Shown here: in pieces, positions 50,524 through 59,189 of the stretch
Layout: each line of letters starts with the position of its first letter
Numbering within the stretch: the stretch's first letter is position 1
DNA from: an uncultured Flavobacteriaceae bacterium
GTDB taxonomy: Bacteria > Bacteroidota > Bacteroidia > Flavobacteriales > Flavobacteriaceae
Length of the DNA stretch: 64,000 nucleotides
Assembly: GCA_947494205.1 (NCBI GenBank)
Contig: CANLUH010000016.1
Coordinates: 30,188-94,187 of the forward strand
Reading direction: 5' to 3'
The notes under the pieces: generated by a model
What the model was told of the DNA's origin: nothing
The model's database searches: none
Seen by the model: only the letters and a program-made list of their open reading frames with translations
Program-made: the position numbers and the translations under genes

Positions 50524-51591
50524 CTACAACGTTTTATCTTTAAAATAATTAACCAGTAAAGCCACAACGTAACTGTAACTCTTCATTCCGTCTTCTTGGC
50601 TATTGGCCTGTAAATACGTATTGTAAGTTTCTTTAAAAATAGGCTCTAAAGGATTTTGGTAAGCGTCCCAAAACTCGCGTACCTCCTTGTAGTTTTCTAA
50701 AACCCCTTGATTTATAGTAGCTAATAGTGCTTCGTACAACTCGGGGTTTCGCCTGTAAACCTCATGTAAACAATGGCGTAATCCAAACGTATAACCAGAA
50801 TATCTAAAATAAATATCATTGTGGTTTGTAGTTACTAAGCACCCAATAAAATTAGCCTCGTTCTCTGCTGCGTACCCTAATTGATGTGCCACTTCGTGAG
50901 ATGCAGTTGTTGGATATTTAAACGTAGGAATTAAATAATCTACCTGTGCCTCGTTCGTTAACGGATTTAAATATCCGCTAAATCCCATATACGTTAACAC
51001 CACACTAAACAAAGACGATTTAATACTAATAGGGCTATAACTTAACTCAGGAAACTTCTCTTTTAAAAGCGCATACCCCTCGGGAACACGTTCTACAATT
51101 TCTGTTTTAGAATATGGAAAATCCACTCTTAAAGTACTATCCTTAGTAATCTCTAAATGTACTGCGTTAGATTTCTCTATTAATTTTTTAGTTACAGACA
51201 CCAAGGTTTCTGTAGTATAATCGGCCTCTAAATTTAAATTCTCATGTAAAGGCTGTCTGTAATAATTAAAACCCCATAAAATATGAAACGCCATATACAG
51301 TACACTTACAGCTGCAAAAACATCAGTAAGCCATCTCTTAAAATCGTTAACTATGCGTTTTCTGTTTACAACTAACCAACGGAGTATAAAAACGATACCA
51401 AAACCATATACCAAATCTCCAAAAGAAAACGGCAACCATCCTAAAGTAAAACGAAACAACTTCGAAATATACTGGTATAAACCACAACTATAATACTGTT
51501 CTACAAGCTCTGGAAAAAAAGCTAGACTCTTTACAATAATAATTGCCGGAATTAAAGCTAGGGCAATACTTCGTTTTTTATTTTTAAACAT
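50524..51591 (-). CDS. DUF3810 membrane protein with zinc-protease-like motif
   Basis: A 355-residue protein with three membrane helices in the first 110 residues (IALALIPAIIIVKSLAFFP, FGDLVYGFGIVFILRWLVV, VFAAVSVLYMAFHILWG). The soluble part has PTTASHEVAHQLGYAAENEANFIG, that is HExxH followed by E-x2-A after a short gap, as in gluzincin-type metalloproteases. The HYSF-like substrate pocket is not defined. The motif supports a membrane-bound peptidase, though the family is still annotated as unknown. Confidence 0.82.
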   Translation of the reverse strand: MFKNKKRSIALALIPAIIIVKSLAFFPELVEQYYSCGLYQYISKLFRFTLGWLPFSFGDLVYGFGIVFILRWLVVNRKRIVNDFKRWLTDVFAAVSVLYMAFHILWGFNYYRQPLHENLNLEADYTTETLVSVTKKLIEKSNAVHLEITKDSTLRVDFPYSKTEIVERVPEGYALLKEKFPELSYSPISIKSSLFSVVLTYMGFSGYLNPLTNEAQVDYLIPTFKYPTTASHEVAHQLGYAAENEANFIGCLVTTNHNDIYFRYSGYTFGLRHCLHEVYRRNPELYEALLATINQGVLENYKEVREFWDAYQNPLEPIFKETYNTYLQANSQEDGMKSYSYVVALLVNYFKDKTL

Positions 51592-51653
51592 ACCCTCAAA
51601 TGTAGTTAAAATATATAAACGATTTGCACCCCATCTGTTGGCTAATTTAAAAA

Positions 51654-51727
51654 GGCCTCTACCTGCTTTCCGCTATATCTTTTACAGCTTTTAAGGAGCT
51701 GTAAAAGGATGCCGCATCAATCAGGGG
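51654..51727. repeat. Hairpin element resembling a flavobacterial interspersed repeat
   Basis: CCTGCTTTCCGCTATATC at 51662-51679 is followed by the arms TCTTTTACAGCT and AGCTGTAAAAGGA, and then GATGCCGCATCAATCAGGGG up to 51727. The layout (CCTGCTTTCCGC, stem-loop, GATGCCG-ATCAATCAGGG) matches a family of intergenic elements I recall from Flavobacterium genomes. The nearby AATAGATT/AATCTATT at 51729-51756 may add a second hairpin. Confidence 0.4.
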
Positions 51728-51789
51728 TAATAGATTAAGTTTGTTTTCAATCTATTATGTTAGACACTACTTTTTTTAATTCCAATTCG

Positions 51790-51797
51790 TACTTTTG
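51790..51797 (+). promoter_or_regulatory. -7 box upstream of pepD
   Basis: TACTTTTG fits TAnnTTTG, 22 bases before the ATG at 51820. Confidence 0.4.
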
Positions 51798-51819
51798 TAA
51801 TTCAATTAAAAATGTAACA

Positions 51820-53280
51820 ATGAATTCAGAAATAAGAGCATTACAACCACAACAACTTTGGAATAAATTCGCAGATTTAAACGCAGTACCGCGACCTTCT
51901 AAAAAAGAAGAACGTGTTATTGCTTTTATGAAAGACTTTGGAGCTAAACTAGGTTTAGACACTATAGAAGACGAAGTTGGTAATGTCATTATAAAAAAAC
52001 CAGCAACTGCTGGTATGGAAGATCGTGTAACTATAGTAATGCAATCACATTTAGATATGGTACACCAAAAAAATGCCGATACCGATTTCGATTTCGATAC
52101 TCAAGGTATAGAGATGTATGTAGAGGGAGACTGGGTACGTGCTAAAGGTACTACCTTAGGAGCAGACAACGGCTTAGGTGTTGCTACAATAATGGCTATT
52201 TTAGAAAGCACAGATATTGCTCACCCAGCAATAGAAGCCCTGTTTACTATAGATGAAGAAACTGGCATGACGGGAGCTATGGGGTTAAAAGGAGGCTTGT
52301 TAGAAGGTGGTATCCTTTTAAATTTAGATACCGAAGAAGATGATGAAATAGGTGTAGGTTGCGCAGGAGGAATAGACGTTACTGCAACACGTACATACAA
52401 AGAAGAAGAAACACCAGAATTTAAAATAGGTTACACCATTACTGTAAAAGGTTTACAAGGTGGCCACTCTGGAATGGACATCCATAAAGGATTAGGAAAC
52501 GCTAATAAAATAATGAATCGTTTATTATTTGATGGTTTCGAAAACTTCGGATTACGCATAGCAGAAATAGATGGTGGTAGTTTACGTAACGCCATACCAA
52601 GAGAGAGTAAAGCTATAGTAGCTATAGATGCAGTACACGAAGCGGCATTTAATAGCGATATGCAAATAATTATAAGCACTATTAAAAAAGAGCTTAAAAC
52701 TATGGAGCCAGAGTTAGACATTACTATAGAGACTAGCGAAACGCCTAAAAACATTATGGATTTAGGAGTGCAAGAAGGTGTAACACGCGCTATATATGCT
52801 GCTTTAAATGGTGTGTATAGAATGAGTGCAGACATCACTGATTTAGTAGAAACGTCTAACAATATAGCCCGCGTTATTATTAAAGACGGGAATATAAAAA
52901 TAGGTTGTTTAACACGATCTTCTGTAGAAAGTTCTAAAACAGATTTAGCAAATACACTACGTGCAACATTTGAGTTAACAGGATGCGAAGTAGAATGTTC
53001 TGGAGACTATCCAGGCTGGACACCAAACATGGACTCTTCTATATTAAAAGTATTAAGTAGTGCATACGAAGAATTAAACGGCGAAAAAGCACACGTTGCT
53101 GCTTGCCACGCTGGATTAGAATGTGGTATTTTAGGAACCAACTACCCAGACATGGAAATGATTAGTTTTGGACCTACTATAAAAGGAGCACACTCACCAG
53201 ATGAACGCGCCAGCATTTCGTCTGCTAAAAAATATTGGAACTTTGTTTTAGAAATTTTAAAACGTATTCCTAAGCAATAA
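51820..53280 (+). CDS. pepD: Aminoacyl-histidine dipeptidase (M20C)
   Basis: A 486-residue protein; the ATG at 51820 is used because upstream codons from 51757 overlap the promoter and lack conservation. Motifs: MQSHLDMVHQKN (metal His and Asp), TTLGADNGLGVA (bridging Asp), TIDEETGMTGAMGL (catalytic Glu pair), LNLDTEEDDEIGVGCAGG, GLQGGHSGMDIHKG, and HAGLECGILG near the end. Cytoplasmic hydrolysis of carnosine-like and other dipeptides. A terminator follows. Confidence 0.94.
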   Translation: MNSEIRALQPQQLWNKFADLNAVPRPSKKEERVIAFMKDFGAKLGLDTIEDEVGNVIIKKPATAGMEDRVTIVMQSHLDMVHQKNADTDFDFDTQGIEMYVEGDWVRAKGTTLGADNGLGVATIMAILESTDIAHPAIEALFTIDEETGMTGAMGLKGGLLEGGILLNLDTEEDDEIGVGCAGGIDVTATRTYKEEETPEFKIGYTITVKGLQGGHSGMDIHKGLGNANKIMNRLLFDGFENFGLRIAEIDGGSLRNAIPRESKAIVAIDAVHEAAFNSDMQIIISTIKKELKTMEPELDITIETSETPKNIMDLGVQEGVTRAIYAALNGVYRMSADITDLVETSNNIARVIIKDGNIKIGCLTRSSVESSKTDLANTLRATFELTGCEVECSGDYPGWTPNMDSSILKVLSSAYEELNGEKAHVAACHAGLECGILGTNYPDMEMISFGPTIKGAHSPDERASISSAKKYWNFVLEILKRIPKQ

Positions 53281-53300
53281 TATTAACTCTTTTAAAGTTT

Positions 53301-53340
53301 ACAGACCATTAAAACATTAGTTTTAATGGTCTGTATTTTT
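53301..53340 (+). terminator. Terminator of pepD
   Basis: ACAGACCATTAAAAC and GTTTTAATGGTCTGT form a near-perfect 15-bp stem, then ATTTTT. Confidence 0.8.
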
Positions 53341-53395
53341 ATAGTCGATACAAATTAATTACTTAAAATTTAAGTAAAGCCATACTATCATTTCA

Positions 53396-53809
53396 CTACA
53401 CATCACTTTGTATTTGCTCGTATTTCATTTTTACTGGTTCAGTATTGGTTTCAAGAGGCCACAATACTCTTATCGCTAATGTTATCGCCAAAAAGCATAT
53501 AACCCAAAATATAATTTGCCCTGAAGCGCCTTTAAATTTAAATGACAACAGCTCAAACTCAATGGGACCAGAGGTGTACTTTAAAATCATAACTATAAAT
53601 AATGCACAAATAGCAGCCATGGGTAACCCAATAATAGCAGGAAAATGTTGCATCGCTATTGGTAGCCATATTTTATCGTCGTAGCCTCTTTTAGCTACAA
53701 TAAAAAATACATAGGTAGAAAAGATTACAATTAATAGCGCTGCTAGATATAAAAATAGTTTACGAAATTTTGCTTCGTTCATTTCCTTATGTGATTGTGT
53801 ATCATTCAT
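53396..53809 (-). CDS. Small membrane protein of unknown function
   Basis: A 137-residue protein with three membrane helices (LFLYLAALLIVIFSTYVFFIV, FPAIIGLPMAAICALFIVMIL, IIFWVICFLAITLAIRVLW) and a short soluble segment (GPIEFELLSFKFKGASGQ). The latter resembles small membrane proteins sometimes placed near defence or transport genes, but no firm family is recognised. Adjacent to the accessory-looking gene below. Confidence 0.6.
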   Translation of the reverse strand: MNDTQSHKEMNEAKFRKLFLYLAALLIVIFSTYVFFIVAKRGYDDKIWLPIAMQHFPAIIGLPMAAICALFIVMILKYTSGPIEFELLSFKFKGASGQIIFWVICFLAITLAIRVLWPLETNTEPVKMKYEQIQSDV

Positions 53810-53855
53810 GTTGTATTTGCCATGTGGTAGTTATCTTATAATCTTTCATGTACTA

Positions 53856-54554
53856 CTATACTTCATTTAATACTTTGTGCATCTTTCTCCCTAATTCAGT
53901 TATATCATAAGTTATTCCTCCCCCCTCAACAATATAAGGTTGATTAGTGTTTTTCCAGTCGTCTTGTTCACGTACACTTATTTCCTCTGTATTAGACTCA
54001 AATAAACCAACATGCATTAAATATTTAACATCATCATAATTCAAATTTTCATTATTAAAACTATATCTGAATTTACTTTCATCTAAGTTTAAAAAATCTT
54101 TAAAATCATTTATTTCCACAGATTGAATAATATTAGCTCCTCTTAAAAAATCATTATAATTAATTTTTGCAGCTATATAAGAAGAAAACAACTTGGCAAC
54201 ATATTGTGAATTTTCATAATCATTGCATTTATCTATTATCAATAAGATTTTCTCGCCAACTTTAATTTTATATTTCTTAGAATTATCAATTTTAGTTATC
54301 ATCTCCTCTCGTTTGGACTTAGGAATATCTTTGAGTTCAAAAAGAAAAGAAATTATTTTATTCAATAGAATTCTGTCGGAGATTTTAATCCCAATATTTG
54401 ATAGTCCTATAATTGTGCTAATTATAGGGATATCCTTCATAATTCCATCTTCAAGTACAGAATCAATAACTAATTCAGAGAGGTTTCCACCAAGGCTTTG
54501 TAAGTCACTATCTTTTAAAGTTTCATTAAAAGAAGTAGAAAGATTTTTTTTCAT
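53856..54554 (-). CDS. Protein of unknown function beside tRNA-Thr
   Basis: A 232-residue protein. The N-terminal half has a hydrophobic stretch (DIPIISTIIGLSNIGIKISD) followed by helices (LLNKIISFLFELKDIPKSKR, VGEKILLIIDKCNDYENSQYVAKLFSSYI, and NYNDFLRGANIIQSV). I recall a widespread unassigned family with the same order of segments (P-I-x-G-T-I-x-G-L, then K-I-x-FL-x-L, then E-K-x-LL-x-IDK), but no function is known to me. The codon use is AT-rich and it lies just beyond the 3' end of tRNA-Thr, a common integration point. No attachment repeat was found. Confidence 0.55.
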   Translation of the reverse strand: MKKNLSTSFNETLKDSDLQSLGGNLSELVIDSVLEDGIMKDIPIISTIIGLSNIGIKISDRILLNKIISFLFELKDIPKSKREEMITKIDNSKKYKIKVGEKILLIIDKCNDYENSQYVAKLFSSYIAAKINYNDFLRGANIIQSVEINDFKDFLNLDESKFRYSFNNENLNYDDVKYLMHVGLFESNTEEISVREQDDWKNTNQPYIVEGGGITYDITELGRKMHKVLNEV

Positions 54555-54619
54555 TTCTGTTAATTAAGCACAACATCTAAATACTAATGTTGTAATCATC
54601 TAAAATAACATAAATAAAC

Positions 54620-54649
54620 AAAAAAACCACTCTAAAAAGAGTGGTTTTA
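54620..54649 (-). terminator. Terminator after tRNA-Thr
   Basis: AAACCACTCT and AGAGTGGTTT around a short A-rich loop; the T-run on the minus strand follows. Confidence 0.75.
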
Positions 54650-54656
54650 AACTTTG

Positions 54657-54730
54657 AGCCGATGGAGGGACTCGAACCCACGACCTGCTGATTACAAATC
54701 AGCTGCTCTAGCCAGCTGAGCTACATCGGC
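54657..54730 (-). tRNA. tRNA-Thr (TGT anticodon)
   Basis: On the minus strand, GCCGATG and CATCGGC form the acceptor stem, the T arm carries GGTTCGAGTCC, the D arm AGCTCAGCTGGCTAGAGC, and the anticodon loop TTTGTAA gives TGT. The discriminator base is T. CCA is not encoded. Length 74 nt. Confidence 0.95.
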
Positions 54731-54788
54731 AAAGCGAGTGCAAATATAATATTGATTATAATATCTGCAAACTTTTTTGAAAAAAAAT

Positions 54789-55058
54789 TTAACTTAATTT
54801 GTTTATCTTTTCAATCAGGGCGCGACCTTTAGACTCTAACTCTTCGTTAATTGCCTTAAAATGAGACTTCTTGTTCTCTACATCTCTCGCATTTACTTTT
54901 GCAATTAAATCATCAAAAGTTGCAATAGCTTCATCAATTATTGCTTCACTATCTTTTGTGTCTTTTCCTGTGTTTGAATACTCCCAAACATAAACTGCTT
55001 CAATAATGTCACCCAGTACATAATTAATGTCTTTTTTAAGGTCTCTTTTATTTGCCAT
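54789..55058 (-). CDS. Small conserved helical protein
   Basis: An 89-residue, wholly helical, charged protein: LKKDINYVLGDIIEAVYVWEYSN, then a short loop, SEAIIDEAIATFDDLIAKVN, and a third helix FKAINEELESKGRALIEKINKLS. Gene order (close to manA, 26 bases apart) and composition suggest a conserved flavobacterial gene rather than a chance frame. Family not recognised. Possibly a three-helix bundle. Confidence 0.65.
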   Translation of the reverse strand: MANKRDLKKDINYVLGDIIEAVYVWEYSNTGKDTKDSEAIIDEAIATFDDLIAKVNARDVENKKSHFKAINEELESKGRALIEKINKLS

Positions 55059-55084
55059 AATATTTATTTTTTATTGGTGCAAAA

Positions 55085-56050
55085 TTACACATAAACTTCT
55101 AATAGTTCTGCTTTTTTTGCTGTAATTTCATAAGTTTTAATACTTGCTGGTAATAACAGTGTTTCCCCTTTTTTAATCGTTTCGGAAAACGCATTTGTTT
55201 TTATAACAACCTCGCCTTCAACACACATGTATATTATAAAAGAATCAAATGTGTTGGTTTTGTTTAGTGTTTCATTTTCAACAGGAAGATAATGTGTTGT
55301 AAAATAAGGACAGCTTACCATTTTATTCGATACATTTTCAGATTTAGAATAATCGACTCTAAAATCATCTTTCATTTCAAAATCTATAGCATCTATTGCT
55401 AAATCATTATGTAACTCTCTTCCGTTACCTTGGTCGTCTACTCTATCCCAGTCGTAAACACGATATGTTATATCGCTGGTTTGTTGTATTTCGGCTAATA
55501 ATACTCCTGCACCAATTGCATGTACTCTACCTACTTCAATAAAATAGGTATCGCCTTTGGTTACAGTATCGAAATTTAAAATCTCTGGTAAGGTTTTATC
55601 TTCTAAATGTTTTAAATAGGTTTCTGGTGTTACTTTTTTATTAAACCCAACTATTAAATTAGAATCTGTATCTGCCTGCATAACATACCACATTTCGGTT
55701 TTACCAAAAGAGTTATGTCGTTTTGCTGCTAAAGCATCATTAGGGTGTAATTGAATAGATAAATGCGCTTTAGCATCTATAAACTTTATTAGTAACGGGA
55801 ATTTATTTCCGAAGATTTTATAGTTCTTTTCTCCTATTAAATCACCTTTATAAGTCTCTAATAGTTGTTTTAAATTTTGTCCTTTTAAAGTCCCGTTAGT
55901 TACTATAGAAGTATCACCTTCTACATCGCTAATCTCCCAGCTCTCTCCTATATTATCTAGATGACTAGATTTATTTAAAACTGTTTTTAGTTTTTGGCCA
56001 CCCCATATTTTATCTTTTAAAATAGGCGCAAATTGTATTGGGTATAACAT
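55085..56050 (-). CDS. manA: Mannose-6-phosphate isomerase, class I
   Basis: A 321-residue cupin enzyme that interconverts fructose-6-P and mannose-6-P. Zinc-site region LIKFIDAKAHLSIQLHPND with His ligands, KTEMWYVMQADTDS, and VGRVHAIGAGVLLAEIQQTSD with the third and fourth ligands and catalytic region are present. The short length is typical for the Bacillus/Bacteroidota type. It feeds GDP-mannose for surface polysaccharides. Confidence 0.92.
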   Translation of the reverse strand: MLYPIQFAPILKDKIWGGQKLKTVLNKSSHLDNIGESWEISDVEGDTSIVTNGTLKGQNLKQLLETYKGDLIGEKNYKIFGNKFPLLIKFIDAKAHLSIQLHPNDALAAKRHNSFGKTEMWYVMQADTDSNLIVGFNKKVTPETYLKHLEDKTLPEILNFDTVTKGDTYFIEVGRVHAIGAGVLLAEIQQTSDITYRVYDWDRVDDQGNGRELHNDLAIDAIDFEMKDDFRVDYSKSENVSNKMVSCPYFTTHYLPVENETLNKTNTFDSFIIYMCVEGEVVIKTNAFSETIKKGETLLLPASIKTYEITAKKAELLEVYV

Positions 56051-56063
56051 TTATAGTCTATTA

Positions 56064-56474
56064 TTAATTACCTGAATAACTTACAAAATTTCTAGGTGTT
56101 TCGTATAAGGTTACCTCCAAATCCAGATTAGCATCCAATTTTGCTTTTATTTTATTATAAATAACAACTACTATATTTTCTGCCGTTGGATTTAGGTCTT
56201 TAAATTCTGGTACGTCTAGGTTTAAGTTTTTATGATCAAAGGCATCTTCTACCTCTGCTTTTATAATGTCTTTAAGTATTTTAACATCTATAACATAGCC
56301 TGTTTCTTGGTCTATTTCTCCAGTAACACTTGCTATAAGTTCGTAATTATGCCCATGATAGTTTGGATTATTACATTTACCGAAAATAGCATCGTTTTTT
56401 TCGAAAGACCAATCTTTTCTATATAACCTGTGTGCCGAATTAAAATGTGCCTTCCTATTAACCGTTACTCTCAT
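56064..56474 (-). CDS. queD: 6-carboxytetrahydropterin synthase QueD
   Basis: A 136-residue protein of the QueD/PTPS family, step in queuosine synthesis from dihydroneopterin triphosphate. HFNSAHRL and NYHGHNYELIASV supply the three zinc-binding histidines, the DVKILKDIIKAEVEDAFDHKNLN region matches the conserved Asp-His pair, and VTLYETPRNFVSY ends the domain with the substrate Glu. It overlaps the 3' end of idi by 17 bases, so they are coupled. Confidence 0.9.
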   Translation of the reverse strand: MRVTVNRKAHFNSAHRLYRKDWSFEKNDAIFGKCNNPNYHGHNYELIASVTGEIDQETGYVIDVKILKDIIKAEVEDAFDHKNLNLDVPEFKDLNPTAENIVVVIYNKIKAKLDANLDLEVTLYETPRNFVSYSGN

Positions 56475-56994
56475 GCGTTATGTTTATGTATTTGTAAAAT
56501 TTTTCGAATATAATTTTAAACCAAGCGGTGTACTCTTCTGGATTGGTTGCTATATCTAATTTAACAGATTCTAAAGGCATCCATTTCCAAGATTCTACTT
56601 CTTCTCTATTAATAACGGGTGCATCATTATAATGCCCAACCATAATATGATCTAGTTCATGTTCTGTTAAGCCATTATCGAAAGGGGCTTTATATATAAA
56701 TGATGTTTTTTCTTCTAGCTCGGTTACAAATCCCATCTCTTCTTGTAGTCGCCTTTTTCCTGCTTGTAAATTACTTTCGCCATCACGTTGATGACTACAA
56801 CAAGTGTTTGTCCAAAGTCCTGGAGAGTGGTATTTGCTTAATGCCCTTTGTTGCAGCATTAATTCATTATTATCATTAAAAACAAAAACAGAAAAAGCAC
56901 GGTGTAATACTGCTTTTTCATGCGCTTCTAATTTAGGCATTAGTCCTATTTGTTCGTCTTTTTCGTTAACGAGTATTACGTTTTCTTCTATCAT
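56458..56994 (-). CDS. idi: Isopentenyl-diphosphate delta-isomerase, type 1
   Basis: A 178-residue Nudix-fold enzyme converting IPP to DMAPP for isoprenoids. LHRAFSVFVFNDNNELMLQQRA, GLWTNTCCSHQRDGES with the catalytic Cys, and LQEEMGFVTELEEKTSF followed by ELDHIMVGHYNDAP, with the catalytic Glu and metal ligands, are all present. The first of a three-gene run idi-queD-manA on the minus strand. Confidence 0.94.
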   Translation of the reverse strand: MIEENVILVNEKDEQIGLMPKLEAHEKAVLHRAFSVFVFNDNNELMLQQRALSKYHSPGLWTNTCCSHQRDGESNLQAGKRRLQEEMGFVTELEEKTSFIYKAPFDNGLTEHELDHIMVGHYNDAPVINREEVESWKWMPLESVKLDIATNPEEYTAWFKIIFEKFYKYINITHESNG

Positions 56995-57130
56995 TTCTTA
57001 AATTCAGTAATCACAAATTTACGAAATCACTTACTGATTTTGTTTGTTTTAAGTTATTTTTAAGTTTACTCTTCATTTATACTCTTACTATTTTTTTATG
57101 AGCTTTACATTTAAAAATTGTATATAAATA

Positions 57131-57157
57131 GAAATGCCCTCGCAATGAGGGCATTTC
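57131..57157 (-). terminator. Terminator of the gliding/T9SS operon
   Basis: The perfect 11-base arms GAAATGCCCTC and GAGGGCATTTC around a 5-base loop; only a moderate T-run follows on the minus strand. Confidence 0.65.
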
Positions 57158-57205
57158 ACTAGTTGCTGTCAAAATATATAAAATATTTTCTCCCGAAATA
57201 TGATA

Positions 57206-59167
57206 CTAATTAGCAACTATAATAAATTCGCTTCTTCTATTTAATTGGTGTTCGTACTCTGAACATGGCACACCATTACTACATCTATTTAATAATTGTG
57301 TTTCTCCATAACCTCTTCCTGTTAATCGGGAACGATCAATGCCTCCTACTTTAACTATATAATCCATTGTAGATTGTGCTCGCCTTTCGGATAAATCCAT
57401 ATTGTATGCATCTTTTGCTCTACTATCTGTATGCGATCTTACATCTATTTTCATTGTTGGATACAGTTTCATTACTGCGATTACTTTACGTAATTCTATT
57501 TCTGCATCTGGGCGAATATAATCTTTATCTAGATCAAAATAAATAATATTTAGTCCTAATATTTTTACTAAATCTGCTCCGGGAGGTGCGGCAGTAGGCC
57601 CTAAGTCATTTCCTTGTCTCATGTAAAGCGTACGTTCTACTGTTCCATTTGTTTTTCCTGTTACAAAAGGCTTTTCTGCGGTAGAATAGCCTTTTTTCTG
57701 TGAGCGCACAGCAAATTGCGAACTGCATTCCAATCCTTCAAATTTAAAAGATCCATCGTATTCAGATATCTTTTCATCAATTATATTTCCATCTGCATTT
57801 AATAAATATACTTTAGCATTAGCTATTGGGTCTTCATTTCTATCCTCTCTAACAGTACCTTCCATATTCTGTTTACATTGCCTTGACGTTATTAAAGGTC
57901 TTGTACTTTTAAAGCTGTAGATGTCATCGTCTCCAACACCACCTTCTCTATTAGATGCAAAATAACCTAATCCGTTTTTTTTAATTATAAATGTAAAATC
58001 ATCTTGCGGGCTATTTATTGGTCGACCTAAATTAAAGACTTCTCCAAAACTATTTGACCCCTCCATATCGGCAACAAAAACATCTAATCCTCCTAAGCCT
58101 AAATGACCATTAGAGGCAAAATATAGTTTACCGTCTTCACTAATAAAAGGAAAGGTTTCTCTTCCTTCGGTATTTATTCCATCTCCTAGACTCACGGCAT
58201 CTCCGAAACCTTCCCCTTCAATTGAAATTTTATATAAATCTGAAAGTCCTTTTCCTCCTGGCATATCACTTGCAAAGTATAGTGTTTTTTCATCTTTACT
58301 TAATGCTGGATGTGCAACCGAATATTCATCACTATTAAATGGTAACTCTTCTACGTCCCAGTCTCCTCCATCTTCTGTTCGTTTAGCTCTGTATAATTTT
58401 AATCGATTTGTACCTGCTTCATCTTCTTTATAATCTTTATTGGTATAATTATTTCTTGTAAAATACATCGTCATACCATCTTTGGTAAAAACTGCTGTAG
58501 ACTCATGATATCTTGAATTGATTTTTTTACTGAATTTTTGTGCACCTCGTTTAGTTACATCTTCTCCAATTGAAACACCGTAGATATCTAAAAAAGGTTG
58601 TTCGTTCCAGTCATGAATACGTTTTGTTACTGCTCGTTTTGTTCTGTTTGATGCAAAGACTAATCGTCCTTGATAAAATGCTGGTGCAAAATCTGAAAGT
58701 GTTGAATTAAAACCAATATTAGACAATTCGAATCGTCCAGATTGTTCTTCTATTTCTTCTAAATAATTACGTTCGTTTAAAAATAGTTTTGCACGATAGT
58801 CTTCTCCTTTAACAGTTAAAAACTCTTCCATTATTTGATCTGAAGCCACATAAGATTTATCGCTTTTAAGTGACAAAGCATACTTATACAAATAGTCTGC
58901 TTCTCTGTTTCCAGAATCGTATAACACACCATACCATTTTGCTGCTTGCGTATAATCTGCAGTATAATAGTATGAATCTGCTAGTCGTTTTAATAAATCT
59001 TCAGACTGGTATCCTTCTTCTGCTACTTTTAGGTAAGCCTCTCTAGCATCTACATAGGCATATTTTTCAAACTCTTTATCTCCTTTATTTACGGTCTTCT
59101 CTTGCGCCCACATTTGTGAACTACTTACGAAAACTAAAGCGATTATGAAATGTATATATTGTCTCAT
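57206..59167 (-). CDS. OmpA-family protein with TPR and PD40 repeats (PorE-like)
   Basis: 653 residues from the ATG at 59167, which places the signal peptide at the N-terminus (HFIIALVFVSSSQMWAQ); a start 4 codons upstream is possible. Order of domains: TPR-like helices (about 25-130), a WD40/PD40 propeller (LSNIGFNSTLSDFAPAFYQGRLVF, HPALSKDEKTLYFASD, TFPFISEDGKLYFASNGHLG), a carboxypeptidase-regulatory beta sandwich (GTVREDRNEDPIANAKVYL), and a C-terminal OmpA domain (LNIIYFDLDKDYIRPDAEIELRKV, DVRSHTDSRAKDAYNMDLSERRAQ) that binds peptidoglycan. This is the layout of PorE-like partners of PorP/SprF, linking the outer membrane complex to the cell wall. Confidence 0.9.
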   Translation of the reverse strand: MRQYIHFIIALVFVSSSQMWAQEKTVNKGDKEFEKYAYVDAREAYLKVAEEGYQSEDLLKRLADSYYYTADYTQAAKWYGVLYDSGNREADYLYKYALSLKSDKSYVASDQIMEEFLTVKGEDYRAKLFLNERNYLEEIEEQSGRFELSNIGFNSTLSDFAPAFYQGRLVFASNRTKRAVTKRIHDWNEQPFLDIYGVSIGEDVTKRGAQKFSKKINSRYHESTAVFTKDGMTMYFTRNNYTNKDYKEDEAGTNRLKLYRAKRTEDGGDWDVEELPFNSDEYSVAHPALSKDEKTLYFASDMPGGKGLSDLYKISIEGEGFGDAVSLGDGINTEGRETFPFISEDGKLYFASNGHLGLGGLDVFVADMEGSNSFGEVFNLGRPINSPQDDFTFIIKKNGLGYFASNREGGVGDDDIYSFKSTRPLITSRQCKQNMEGTVREDRNEDPIANAKVYLLNADGNIIDEKISEYDGSFKFEGLECSSQFAVRSQKKGYSTAEKPFVTGKTNGTVERTLYMRQGNDLGPTAAPPGADLVKILGLNIIYFDLDKDYIRPDAEIELRKVIAVMKLYPTMKIDVRSHTDSRAKDAYNMDLSERRAQSTMDYIVKVGGIDRSRLTGRGYGETQLLNRCSNGVPCSEYEHQLNRRSEFIIVAN

Positions 59168-59189
59168 GTTGTAAGTCATTTATAGTTGG

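Noticed and set aside
54555..54760. Attachment site of an integrated element at tRNA-Thr
   Set aside because: No second copy of the tRNA 3' end and no integrase nearby.
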